Positions 20,403 through 31,749 of a DNA stretch of 64,000 nucleotides are shown piece by piece (the first letter of the stretch is position 1; each line of letters opens with the position of its first letter). The translations under genes and the position numbers were made by a program. Below the pieces are notes generated by a model. That model saw only the letters and a program-made list of their open reading frames with translations. It was not told the DNA's origin and did no database searches. The stretch covers positions 550,954-614,953 of the forward strand of contig NW_024735554.1 in the NCBI RefSeq assembly GCF_018991925.1, read 5' to 3'. The DNA comes from Homarus americanus (taxonomy: Eukaryota > Arthropoda > Malacostraca > Decapoda > Nephropidae).

Positions 20403-21164
20403 ATGAGAGACGACCTATCAAGAAGTAACAAGAAAAAGAAGAATCGTATACAACAACAATTATTTCTCAATAAATCTACTAGTTTAGATGATGAATTATC
20501 ATCACATGAAGAGGATGCCAGTAGTAGTGTAAACATAAATATACAATGCATACATAATAATAGACATTTAGCCCAACAAACTCAGAAAATGAATGCTAAA
20601 AAAATGTTGTTACAAAACAACAAATCATCTTTCACAGTTAATGTTAATGATAAAGTTCTCATACCTATTCCCTCAGTTGACAGACATAAAATTGGACCAA
20701 TTAATTTAATAGGAATTGTATCTGGAATTGACAAACAAAAGGGTTTATATAAAGTAATAACACCCCATGGTGAACTTAAACCAAGATTAATGAAAAATCA
20801 ACTAGAACTGTATGGTAATAATAATGTTAGTACACCAATACCACCACCACCATCATCACCACACCCAAAACATTCACCATCATCACCACAACCACAACAT
20901 TCACTACCACCATCATCATCATCAGCAGCAGTACCAACACCACCAAGACCATTATCACAATTACCACGTGTCAAATTATCTATACGTAAGGCTGCAAGAC
21001 TTCAAACTAAGAGTTTAGGGATTCGTAGAGAAAGTACAAGAAATAGTGTAGCTTGTAAATGTAAATCTATTCCATGTAGAGACAAACGATGTCCATGTTT
21101 TAAAAGAAACAAAAAATGTAACAATATGTGTATTCACGGTAAAAATGAATGTAAAAATGATTAG
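20403..21164 (+). CDS. Integrase C-terminal exon with CXC cluster, copy A
   Basis: The frame starts MRDDLSRSNKKKK; the spliced exon probably starts a few bases later, after GATGAGAG, to keep phase. It contains an SH3/chromo-like block (VLIPIPSVDRHKIGP ... GIVSGIDKQKGLYKVITPHG), a Pro/Ser/His-rich simple repeat, and a C-terminal cluster with CKCKSIPC, CPCFKRNKKC and CIHGKNEC. The same order is known for KRBA2-like integrases. Confidence 0.75.
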   Translation: MRDDLSRSNKKKKNRIQQQLFLNKSTSLDDELSSHEEDASSSVNINIQCIHNNRHLAQQTQKMNAKKMLLQNNKSSFTVNVNDKVLIPIPSVDRHKIGPINLIGIVSGIDKQKGLYKVITPHGELKPRLMKNQLELYGNNNVSTPIPPPPSSPHPKHSPSSPQPQHSLPPSSSSAAVPTPPRPLSQLPRVKLSIRKAARLQTKSLGIRRESTRNSVACKCKSIPCRDKRCPCFKRNKKCNNMCIHGKNECKND

Positions 21165-21506
21165 TTTAATGTAGTTTAATGTTTTGTTGTTGCTATTTTT
21201 ATATATACTTAAATCTAAATTCTTCAATCTCCCATTTTCCACTGGACTACACAAAACTTTTGTGGAATTATGGATGGATTTTTATTAAAACTCTCTCCTC
21301 CAAAGTTTTTTTTCTTCTCTTTTTTAAGTATCTTTTAAAGCATTTGACTGATTATTAATTTATATTTTTTAAAGTCCCCCTAGTCCCGTTTTATTAGCTA
21401 CAAGAACATAGATATTTCCCTTGAGCCCTTAAAACTCAAAGGGTAAAAACCAAGCCTTAGGTAGTAAAAACCAAAGCTTAGCTTAGTTATTTATTGTTTT
21501 AATCAG
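21165..21506. other. Spacer, no gene seen
   Basis: AT-rich. Compared with block B it lacks about 550 bp that holds a decayed BTB remnant (57258-57600). Confidence 0.55.
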
Positions 21507-22537
21507 TCACTCATTTGCCATATAGGACAGTGGTTCTCTCACTGTTGAAGTTCTCTCACTGTTGATTCTGGAACTTACTCCAATGGGTAACGATTTTTCC
21601 TTTCAAGATCCTGACGATTTTTCCTTTCTTCAAGAACTTGACGATTTTTCTTCTCTACAAGAAGCCCTTGTATAATTTTTCTAGGATTCTTAAGAAATTC
21701 CTTCTCCAATATCACGTTGGAGAAATTGGTGATTATGAAGTCCTGTGAAGCATCCAGCAGTGGTACTAAATGATGGGCTACAGCAAACCTGTGTTTACAA
21801 AAATATGGAATTTATATTGGATTACTGTACGTATACAGATAAAAAACGGTAAAGTTTACAAAATTATAGAATATTTTTTAATAATTTACACATACCTGTA
21901 AAATCTTAAAGCATTGGATGGATTAAGTTCATTCTTGAGAAAGGCCGCGCAAGCATATAAAACACAGTGTACTTTCAACATGTCTGCAGCAACTATTAAC
22001 TCTTGAGCGTTTTCCGCTGTTATCTCGATATTTCCTAAAGAAAATAAAATTTTCATCCATCAATAATAACATGAAAATACCGTTTTACATATAGCAATAT
22101 AAAAAACATGTTTTTTTTCTTTTATCTTACCAGTATATATGAATTCGATGATCTGAGTTAATATATTGGGTTTCATGGACTCAATTTCTATTGAAAACTG
22201 TGTTGTTTCCTCAGCCTCAGCTAATCCACCTGTAAACATGTCCTTAAAATATTCGCTTCCCGCCGAGAGTATTACACGGTGAGCCTGGAATAAAACGTTG
22301 GTTGTATACAGTATATAAAAATCTTCATCTTCTTCATTCATTTCCAATAAATGCAAAACTTTAAATATACAGATCAGTAAATAAATAATGTCTTCCCACC
22401 TTCACAATTGATTCACCAGTTGATATTTCTACATCACAGAACTGTTGTTTCTGCCAGAGTAAATGTAAGTTATATAGCAGGTAGTTCGGATAATATTTAC
22501 ACCCATGAGAGAGCTCCACACATGCCGCCATCCTCAT
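21507..22537 (-). CDS. BTB-BACK protein without Kelch (second type), copy A, shortened tail
   Basis: Exons 22400-22537, 22131-22284, 21896-22034 and 21788-21575, all with GT/AG sites and consistent phase. BTB: FCDVEIS, AHRVILSAGSEYFKDMFTGG, IEFIYTG. BACK start: ENAQELIVAADMLKVHCVLY and FAVAHHLVPLLDAS. The tail is a basic coiled repeat (RQVLEERKNRQDLERKNR). A one-base loss relative to block B gives TAA at 21575-21577; in block B the frame continues to a stop equivalent to 21507. Exons 1-3 are open here, unlike block B. Likely a Cullin-3-type adaptor lacking a Kelch substrate domain. Confidence 0.7.
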
Positions 22538-22835
22538 AAAAAAGACCTAATATACCTAGATAACTAACGTAATTTATACTATTCAGAGTTGTCGAGTATT
22601 TTTTTTTTTTATTTATCCTTCCCTCCCCCTAAAACTCTCCATGTGCGGTAGAATAGATAGTTTTTTATTTTAATGTAAATGTAGGAGAACGAGAGGAGAA
22701 GGAGGAGGAGGAGAAGGAGGAGGAGGACGACAGCAGTATATAGGTCTTCCACTGCAATACAGGACAGTTTGATTCTTTCTCAGTTGTTGGATATTCTGGA
22801 GCTTGTGATTAGTGGCTCAAGAAGAGAGTTGTTCG

Positions 22836-24191
22836 TTAAATTAAGACTGCTTTAGCGGCAGACCGACCCTCAAGGAGTGATGTACAGTTAATCCATCCGT
22901 TATTCTTAGGGTCGAAATACTCCACATTAGCGATAGATACCTAAAAAAAAAAAAAAAAAAAAAAAAAATAGTCAAAACTTGGGATTGTAAAATTATAGAA
23001 TAATATAGTTTTTTATTATAATTCTTCATCCTTACCTGTTCATCAACGTCATTTTTACGGTTACCACCTATGACATATAACAGAGAATTTGTGGCAACAA
23101 CTGCTGGGCTATTTCGACCAAAGTACATTGATGAACACTTAAACCATTTATCCTGTTGAAAAAGTAAAGAAAGGTAAAAGGAAGGGAGGGACAATTATAC
23201 TTCTTTTAAATTACAAAAAACTCTTCCACATCCTGGCTACAACATTGTAATTCATAATAATGGTAAATAATCTTACCTGTTCAAAAGAAAATCTTGCTAT
23301 TGATTTTTCCTCATTATTCGAGCCACTAGTACCACCTACTACGTACAAAAAATTATCCAAAACTGCAACACCTATATGGAGAATACCCCCTAGCATTGGT
23401 GCTAGATTCTTCCACTCCCCAGTCACAGGATTGTATGAGAGAAGATCATGCAGGGGGTTGTAAGTGTACGTACATCCACCAATAATGTAAATAAGACCTT
23501 GATGTTCTACTATACCCATACTGTAAAAGAAAAAGAAAAGAAGGAGAAAAAGGAAAAAAAACAGTACAGGCCACTGCTACATTTTCTCATTATCAGTAGT
23601 TCACACTATCAGTCAGTCAGTAAATCTAATTTGAAAATGGTTGATTTTTAACATTACAATTATACATACTTGGGTCTAGCTTCTGGCATATTTGACTCTA
23701 ATAATCTCCACTCATCTGCAATAGGGTCATATCTTTCAATATTTTTTCCTATTTCCCTGACCGATCCCATCCAACCACCGAAGGCATAGAGATAACCTCC
23801 ATGAGTGCATAATCCAAAATCACACCGTGGGATCACCATAGAAGATATTCCAGTCCAATAATCTTCCTGTGGATCATAAACTTCGCCATCTGCCAGAAAC
23901 TGAATGTGTCTCTTCCCTCCAACCCCTCCAACCCCTCCAACAACGAAAATTTTCCTATTTAAGACTGCTATTCCTGGCGAACTTCTCCCAATTTTCATGG
24001 GGCAAACTTTCTGCCATTTCTGCCTAAAGGTATCAAAACATTCGACACTTTTAAATATAAATTCCTCTAATGATCTGTTCCATAATCTAATGAGTTCTTT
24101 CTTTGATCCACCTATGACATAAATTTTCTTTCGAGTACAAATTCTTGGCTGGACATACAAGGCTTCCCTTTTGTCCCAAAAGTTTGTCTGC

Positions 24192-24231
<40 letters not shown>

Positions 24232-25712
24232 CCTGCTGCTGCTGCTGTATGTTTTTAAGGATAACCTTCAGATTGATATCAGAGCACCCATTAATTGATT
24301 TTTCTAGTAGTTTACTTGGAATTAAAGATAATTTTACTCGTTTCAAAACGTCAAAAATCCAACAATGTCTATTAGTTATATGTTGTGTAATCCATCTGAT
24401 GGCAGCAGAGAATACCTGCAAGAAAAGAAATAAAGATATAAATTTGATTGTTTTGGGTTACAAATTTTTTAAGGGGGGGGATTGTAAGTATGTCAGAAAT
24501 ATTTTTTTACGTTTTTTTATTTAAATATTTACCTGAAACTCAGAGTCAATATGAAGATACTCTGACTCAAAAAGATACAGTAGAATTTCTTTAGGAATCT
24601 CAAGAAATTCTTGCTCCATTGTCACTTCTACGAAATTGGAGAAGATGAAGTCCCTTGAACCATGCAGCAGGCTTACTAAATAATGGGCCTCAGCAAACCT
24701 GTTTTCCAAAAAAAAAAAAAAAAAAAACTAATGGATTTACTGGTACGTACAGATAACAGAATCAAATAAAAAAAAATACTTTTTATTATACTGTATGTAC
24801 CTGTAAATTCCTAAAGCATTGGATGGATGAAATTCACTCTTGAGAAAGTCTTTACAAACATGTACAACATGGGGTATTACCAGCATGTTTGCAGCCACAA
24901 TTAACTCCTGTGCGTTTTCCACTGTTACCTCGATGTTTCCAAAAGATTAAAAAAAAAAAATTAAATTTAATCATTAAATAAAAATACTAATAAAATAAAA
25001 ATTGTTTTACATATACAATTACGAAAGTTTTTTTCTTTATATTCTTTACCCTTACCAGTATATATAAATCCGATGAGCTGATTTAATATATTAAATTTCA
25101 TAGACTTCATTTCTATTGAAGACTGTGTTGTTTCCTCAGTTAATCCTCTCGTAAACATGGCCTTAAAATAATTACTTCCCGCCGAGAGTATTACAAGGTG
25201 AGCCTGGAATAATAAAAATAGTTGGTTGGTTGTATACAGTACATATACAGACAGACAACAAAGACAGTTTTTACAGTTATTTCAGACAAATATATTCAAA
25301 ACTTAGTAAATAATGTTTCTCACTGTACCGGGAACTTTCCCCCCACACACTCATAGTAAATAATGTTTCTCACTGTACCGGGAATTTTCCCCCCACACAC
25401 TCATCATTCATTACTTTATGTGTAACTCCCAACTTGACAGAACCTATGACCCTTCAGGCTTTTACCTTAATGTATGAGTAATAAAGGCAAGTATGAACTT
25501 TTCATACTCGCTGTAAACTCTCTCTTCACCTTGCACAGGATGTAAGGGGGGTGCCCAATAAACTAGCCCCCTTGGGGGTAAATCTGAAATCTGAAATCTA
25601 TTTCTCACCTTCACAACTGATCCACCAGCTGATATTTCTACATTACAGAACTTTTGTAACTGCCAGAGTGAATGTAAGTTCTCTAGCAGGTCGTTCGGAT
25701 AAGGATAAGATA
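22836..25712 (-). pseudogene. BTB-BACK-Kelch gene Km-A, nearly complete
   Basis: Exons: 1 (25609-~25712), 2 (25056-25203), 3 (24801-24939), 4 (24533-24698), 5 (23670-24415), 6 (23277-23520), 7 (23036-23152) and 8 (22836-22940). Exons 1-4 give BTB and BACK. Exon 5 carries a long polyQ and Kelch motifs KIYVIGG, KIFVVGG and YLYAFGG; exons 6-8 add LIYIIGG, FLYVVGG and LLYVIGG, about six blades, as in KLHL Cullin-3 adaptors. All exons are open to VLI-stop. Two defects: the first ~20 codons with the ATG are deleted from exon 1, and the intron 2 acceptor AG is TG (24940-24941). A CR1-like fragment sits in intron 1. Confidence 0.85.
25330..25600 (+). mobile_element. CR1-like LINE 3' fragment in intron 1 of Km-A
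   Basis: Ends with cccccttgggggtaaatctga and three AATCTGA-type repeats. A short leading part (about 40 bp) is duplicated. Absent from the block B copy (intron 61912-62058), so it was inserted into A or removed from B after duplication. Confidence 0.7.
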
Positions 25713-25925
25713 TAAAAAAGACCTAATATACCTAAATAACTAACGTAATTATACTATTGAGAGTTGTCAAGTTGTGTTTTTTGTTAATGATCATCCTCCT
25801 CATCCAGAGCCTCTGGTGGATGGTGAGGATATGTATGTGGTTTTCTGTGGTTACTCGGAGCCCCAATTATAAAGTTTGCTCATACTACATAAATTCTTAC
25901 CACATACATTACAGGGATGATTGGG

Positions 25926-26044
25926 TATAAAGAATTATAACTCCTCCCTCTCTCAGTTAAAAATTACCAAGATATAACCACCCACCACCAGACAACTCAA
26001 CTCTGGATCTGGATGGATAGTATTACATTTGTTATTAGTTATAT
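25926..26044 (+). promoter_or_regulatory. Conserved Kelch 5' block with TATA-like motif (K1)
   Basis: 'gtataaagaattataactcc' followed by 'ccaccagacaactcaactct' and then the ATG about 120 bp on. The same block (usually GTATAAAAAATTATAACTCC) precedes the first exon of K3, the orphan exon at 36655 and the block B gene at 63199. Best read as the shared promoter and 5' UTR; the exact start site is not visible. Confidence 0.5.
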
Positions 26045-28814
26045 ATGAGGATGGCGGCAGCATGTGTGGAGCTCTCTGATCATGGGGAGGGGGAGTGTAA
26101 ATCTTATCATTATCCGAACGACCTGCTAGAGAACTTACATTCACTCTGGCAGTTACAAAAGTTCTGTGATGTAGAAATATCAACTGGTGGATCAGTTGTG
26201 AAGGTGAGAAAACATTATTTTACTTTAATACAAAAAGTATATTAGTATTTATTGTCTGAAATAACTGTAAAAACTGTCTTTGTTGTCTGTCTGTATACTA
26301 TGTTGTAAACTATTTTTATTATTCCAGGCTCACCCTGTAATACTCTCGGCGGGAAGTAATTATTTTAAGGCCATGTTTACAGGAGGATTAACTGAGGAAA
26401 CAACACAGTCTTCAATAGAAATGAAGTCTATGAAATTTAATATATTAAATCAGCTCATCGGATTTATATATACTGGTAAGGATAAAGAAAAACTTAAAAA
26501 AATAAAAAATGTTTTCATAAAAGTGCGTGCTATATGTAAAACGGTATTTTTTATTTTGATGGATAAATTTTTTTTTTTTTTTTTAAATCTTTAGGAAACA
26601 TTGAGGTAACAGTAGAAAACGCTCAGGAGTTAATTGTGGCTGCAAACATGCTGGTAATGCACCATGTTTTACGTATTTGCACAGACTTTCTCAAGAGTGA
26701 ACTTCATCCATCCAATGCTTTAGGAATTTACAGGAACGAATTTTAATTTTAATTTTGTAAAACTTGTTTTTGATTGATTCTGATTCTGGAAGCAGGTGTG
26801 TTTAGGAATAAATTCCATAATTTTTTTTTTTGTAAAACAGGTTTGCTGAGGCCCATTATTTAGTAAACCTGCTGTCTGCTTCGCGGGACTTCATCTTCTC
26901 CAATTTCGTAGAAGTGACAATGGAGCAAGAGTTTCTTGAGATTCCTAAAGAAATTCTACTGTATCTTTTTGAATCAGAGTATCTTCATATTGACTCTGAG
27001 CTTCAGGTAAATATTTAAATAAATTTTTTTTTATTTAATAGTACACGACGACTAAATACTAATCACAATCCCCCCAAAACAATTAAATTTATCTATCTTT
27101 CTTTCTTTTTATTATATTGCAGGTATTCTCTGCTGCCATCAGATGGATTACACAAGATATAGCTAATAGACAGTGTTGGATTTTTGACATTTTGAAACGA
27201 GTGAAATTGTCTTTAATTCCAAGTAAATGGATTTTTGATATTTTGAAACGAGTGAAATTGTCTTTAATTCCAAGTAAACTACTAGAAAAATCAATTAATG
27301 AGTGCTCTGACTCTGATATCAATCTGAAGGTTATCCTTAAAAACATACAGCAGCAGCAGCAGCGGACAAACTTTTAGAACAAAAGGGAAGCCTTGTATGT
27401 CCAGCCAAGAATTTGTACTCGAAAGAAAATTTATGTCATAGGTGGATCAAAGAGAGAACTAATTAGACACAGATCAGATGAGTATACATTGAAAAGTGTC
27501 GAATGTTTTGATACCTTTAGGAAGGAATGGCAGAAAGTTTGCCCCATGAAAATTGGGAGAATTTCGCCAGGAATAGTAGTCTTACATGGGAAAATTTTCG
27601 TTGTTGGAGGGGTTGGAGAGGTTGGAGGGGTTGGAGAGGAGAGACACACTCAGCAGCTTTTGGCAAATGGCGAAGTTTATGATCCTCAGGAAGATTATTG
27701 GACTATGATATCTTCTATGGTAACCCCACGGTGTGGATTTGGATTATGCGCTCATGGAGGTTATCTCTATGCCTTTGGTGGTAGGACGACGGGATTGGTC
27801 ATATCCCAAAATATTGAAAGATATGACCCTATTGCAGATGAGTGGAGATTATTAGAGTCAAATATGCCAGAAGCTAGATCCAAGTAAGTACTCTTAAATA
27901 TCAACCATTTTCACATATACATTTACTGACTGATAGTGTGAACTACTGATAATGAGAAAATGTAGCAGTGGCCTGTACTGTTTTTTTTCTTTTTCTTTTC
28001 TTTTCTTTTACAGCATGGGTATAGTAGAACATCAAGGTCTTATTTACATTGTTGGTGGATATACGTACACTTACGACCACCTGCTTGATCGTGATCTTCT
28101 CTCATACAATCCTGTGACTGGGGAGTGGAAGAATGTAGCACCAATAATAGGTCCACCACGTAAAACGATAGGTGTTGTAGTTTTGGATAACTTTTTGTTC
28201 GTAGTAGGTGTAGGTGGTGGTATTCGGGGCAATTATGAGAAAAAATCAATGGAAAGATATTCTTTTGAACAGGTAAGATTATTTACCAGTGCAGTGCTTA
28301 TGAATTCTTATTATTTATATACAAGTTTGAATTACAATGTTATAGAAGGACAGGATGTGGAAGAATTTTTGTATCTGAAGGAAGTAATTGTATAACCTCC
28401 TTCCCTTTCAGAACAAATGGTTTAAGTGTTCATCAATATATTTTTGTCGAAATAGCCCAGCAGTTGTTGCCACAAATTCTCTGTTATATGTCATAGGCGG
28501 TGACTGTAAAAATGACATTGATGGACTGGTAAGGAAGAATGAAATGAATTAATGATTAATGGAAACTGATTTAATATTCCTACATATATATCTTTACAAT
28601 GTTTTAACTTTTTTTTTTTTTTTTTTTTTAGGTATCTGTCGCTAATGTGGAGTATTTCGACCCTAAGAATAACAACAAGAGGAGAAACTGTACACCACTC
28701 CTTGAGGGTCTTCTCTTCTTGACACTCCCAAGCTCAAGCTCAAGAATATCCAACAGAGAAACTTGCAAGTCCTCTTCCTCTTCATCCTCTTCAACAAACA
28801 CACACTTAAAATAA
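26045..28814 (+). pseudogene. BTB-BACK-Kelch gene K1
   Basis: Exons 26045-26203, 26328-26475, 26595-26733, 26841-27006, 27123-27883, 28014-28272, 28412-28528 and 28632-28814. BTB (FCDVEIS; AHPVILSAGSNYFKAMFTGG), BACK, and Kelch repeats (KIYVIGG, KIFVVGG, YLYAFGG, LIYIVGG, LFVVGV, LLYVIGG). Defects: the exon 3 donor reads GA instead of GT (26734), and exon 5 has TAG where paralogues read FWDKR or FLDKR (about 27374). Exon 5 also has a 51-bp tandem duplication (WIFDILKRVKLSLIPSK twice). The last exon ends in a longer, unusual Ser-rich tail. Divergently paired with Km-A. Confidence 0.85.
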
Positions 28815-29019
28815 AATAAAAACTTAAATCAATGTATAGTTTTTACTACCTATCTCAGGCTGCTGTAGTTTAGTTTTTCTACTGTTTGGAGGTGAGGACG
28901 GAAGCACCACCACCACCACCACCTCTTACCTCCCCCTCTCTGTTAAAAATTACCAGATATCACCACTTCCACCATTTACAAAAAACAAAACTGACAACTG
29001 GTTAGTATTACATTAGTAT
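28815..29019. other. Spacer between K1 and K2
   Basis: Contains a CACCAC simple run and a remnant of the Kelch 5' block (ctctgttaaaaattaccaga). No gene seen. Confidence 0.5.
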
Positions 29020-29199
29020 TTGAGGAGGGCGGCGGCATGTGTGGATCTCTCTCATCACGAGGAGGAGGAATGTAAATCTTATCCGAACTACCTGCTAGAG
29101 TACTTACATTTACTCTGGCAGTCACAACAGTTATGTGATGTAGAAATATCATCAGCTGGTGGATCAGTTGTGAAGGTGAGTGAGAAACATATTTACTGC

Positions 29200-30298
29200 A
29201 TACAATCACACTTAAAAGATATGTCCCACAATATTGTCAATGTCTATGTACCTCCCTCCACCCCTACTGTACCTATCCTACCACACCATATCACCTCCAC
29301 CACCACCCTCCTTGTGGCGGACCTCAATGCCCGTCCGTCACCCTAGTCTCGGTTCCCAGGGGCCCCACTCAAACTCCCTGGGTAACTCCTGGCTCTCTCT
29401 CTCCTACCTCATACACGTCTTCTCTGCCCTCCATACACCCACATCGGGGGAGGGAAACTTGAGACTACATAGCTCTCTACTCTGACCCTCATCGCCCACA
29501 CTCCACTCCTCCAACCACCCTCCCCCCCACAGTGACCGACCATTTCCTTATCCACACTACCCTCCAGTATGTGAGAATACCCGCTCCCTCCACCCAAGGG
29601 CCCTAGGCTCAGCCTACCCCCTGCCAACATACCTCCAGACGTGGCAGGAGGCCGCCTCAACGCCTCCATTGATGCGCTACCTCCCGCCCGCTGTACAAGA
29701 CCTCACCCTCGCACAGTAGACACTGATGCGCCTTTCATGCACATAGTGTGAACTACTAAATCCTGTTCTGTATTCTGTTAAGCGGTCGGTCCATCTCCCC
29801 AGGCGATGACGTCGATGTAAATGCCCGCCCTTATTGTCACCCCTGGTAACCTCCTCCTCCGTCTATTTAACCTTTCTCTTTTGATACTGGTCAGCTGCCT
29901 CACTTATGGAAGACTGCCACCACCATCCCAGTCCCTAAATCAGGCAGACAAGATGAATATCGTCCAATATCCCTTCTCAATATCCCTCTCACATCTCCTG
30001 CTTCTTAAAGATGATGGAGCGCATGATAAACGAAGCCACTCTCGCCCTTTCTCAAATCTCGCATACACGCCACACAACACTAACTCACAACGAGAGGCAT
30101 TCAACGAAATTGGACACACCTGAAACAACGGGATACATCACACTATGCCACTACACTATGACGCTGTAACCGGTCTGGTGACGACAACCGCCACTACAAA
30201 GAATATCAATCCCTGTAAACGCTTCCCTTGCACAGGATGTAAGGAAGGGGGTGCCCAATAAACTAGCCCCCTCGGGGACAAATCTGAAAAATCTGATG
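29200..30298 (+). mobile_element. CR1-like non-LTR retrotransposon fragment
   Basis: Much GC-richer than its flanks. Broken frames read like an endonuclease domain (NVYVPPSTPT; LLVADLNARPS; VTDHF, matching the DFNA and SDH motifs of LINE endonucleases) and then a reverse-transcriptase start (EYRPISLLN). Internally deleted, with several frameshifts. The 3' end has the ccccctcggg hairpin and AATCTGA repeats seen in the other fragments. Non-functional. Confidence 0.75.
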
Positions 30299-31749
30299 GA
30301 TGACATTTTATTCCACAGGCTCACCGTGCAATACTGTCAGCGGGAAGCGAATATTTTAAGGCCATGTTTACGGGAGGATTAGCTGAGGAAACAACACAGT
30401 CAATAGAAATGAAGTCTATGAATTTTAATATATTAAATCTGCTCATCGGATTCATATATACTGGTAAGGGTAAGGATAAAGAAAAAAAAACATTTTAAGT
30501 TTTCATAGTGCTATATGTAAAACGGTAGTTTTTATTTGTTATTGATGATTAATGAATGAAACTTTTATTTTTTTTTAAATCTTTAGGAAACATCGAGGTA
30601 ACAATGGAAAACGTACAGGAGTTAATTGTGGCTGCAAACATGCTGATAATGCCCCATGTTGTACGTGTTTGTACAGACTTTCTCAAGAGCGAACTTCATC
30701 CATCCAATGCTTTAGGAATTTACAGGTACGTAGAGTATAATAAATAATTTTAATTTTATAAAACTTTTAATGTCCTGTACGTACAGGAATAAATTCAATA
30801 TTTTTTTTTGTAAAACAGGTTTGCTGAGGCCCATTATTTAGTAAGCCTAAATCAGGCAGACAAGATGAATATCGTCCAATATCCCTTCTCAATATCCCTC
30901 TCACATCTCCTGCTTCTTAAAGATGATGGAGCACATGATAAACGAAGCCACTCTCGCCCTTTCTCAAATCTCGCATACACGCCACACAACACTAACTCAC
31001 AACGAGAGGCATTCAACGAAATTGGACACACCTGAAACATCACACTATGCCACTACACTATGACGCTGTAACCGGTCTGGTGACGACAACCGCCACTACA
31101 AAGAATATCAATCCCTGTAAACGCTTCCCTTGCACAGGATGTAAGGATGGGGGTGCCCAATAAACTAGCCCCCTCGGGGACAAATCTGAAAAATCTGATG
31201 GATGACATTTTATTCCACAGGCTCACCGTGCAATACTGTCAGCGGGAAACGAATATTTTAAGGCCATGTTTACGGGAGGATTAGCTGAGAAAACAACACA
31301 GTCAATAGAAATGAAGTCTATGAATTTTAATATATTAAATCTGCTCATCGGATTCATATATACTGGTAAGGGTAAGGATAAAGAAAAAAAAACATTTTAA
31401 GTTTTCATAGTGCTATATGTAAAACGGTACTTTTTATTTGTTATTGATGATTAATGAATGAAACTTTTATTTTTTTTAAATCTTTAGGAAACATCGAGGT
31501 AACAATGGAAAACGTACAGGAGTTAATTGTGGCTGCAAACATGCTGATAATGCCCCATGTTGTACGTGTTTGTACAGACTTTCTCAAGAGCGAACTTCAT
31601 CCATCCAATGCTTTAGGAATTTACAGGTACGTAGAGTATAATAAATAATTTTAATTTTATAAAACTTTTAATGTCCTGTACGTACAGGAATAAATTCAAT
31701 ATTTTTTTTTGTAAAACAGGTTTGCTGAGGCCCATTATTTAGTAAGCCT
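29937..31749 (+). repeat. Recent ~0.9-kb tandem duplication (LINE piece + BTB exons 2-3)
   Basis: Unit 1 29937-30848 (912 bp) and unit 2 30849-31749 (901 bp) are almost identical, including exons 2 and 3 and the first 30 bases of exon 4. Both edges share 'cct', suggesting a short-homology junction. The main difference is a 10-bp indel near 30126. Confidence 0.9.

Larger units (their letters stand above)
18893..21164 (+). mobile_element. Ginger2/KRBA2-like integrase element, copy A
   Basis: Order: N-terminal part from MLDSDDDD (18893), H2C2-like zinc region, DDE integrase core, Gln/Glu-rich linker, intron region, SH3-like/chromo-like segment and a C-terminal CXC-type cysteine cluster. This order matches KRBA2/SCAND3-type integrases derived from Ginger DNA transposons, relatives of Gypsy integrases. 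Near 19133 one base is missing relative to block B, which splits the N-terminal part (ORF 18842-19156) from the core. No terminal inverted repeats were identified. The copies sit at the same place in blocks A and B, so they were duplicated with the block. Confidence 0.8.
1..26733. repeat. Segmental duplication, block A
   Basis: Collinear with block B at 41940-64000. Paired landmarks: zinc finger start 1370 with 43091; FLYWCH start 2726 with 44255; short BTB start 4997 with 46651; Bcl-2 start 13312 with 49465; U1 start 14011 with 50180; small ORF start 18075 with 53917; Ginger start 18893 with 54668; divergent Kelch start 26045 with 63199. The offset drops from about 41.7 kb to about 36 kb because block A carries extra tandem copies of the BTB/PPxY unit. 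Similarity covers introns and intergenic DNA, so it is a DNA-level duplication. The left edge lies outside the window. True paralogous block or unmerged haplotype cannot be decided here. Confidence 0.9.

Noticed and set aside
20812..21018. His-rich open frame (poly-H) in the integrase exon, and 56576-56875 in block B
   Set aside because: Shadow of the Pro/Ser-rich coding repeat in another frame; the main frame continues into the CXC cluster.
18893..21164. LTR retrotransposon or retrovirus
   Set aside because: No gag, protease, reverse transcriptase or LTRs seen; domain order and CXC end fit Ginger2/KRBA2-type integrases.
29409..29669. Gly-rich minus-strand frame
   Set aside because: Antisense of the GC-rich LINE fragment, whose plus strand shows endonuclease-like motifs.
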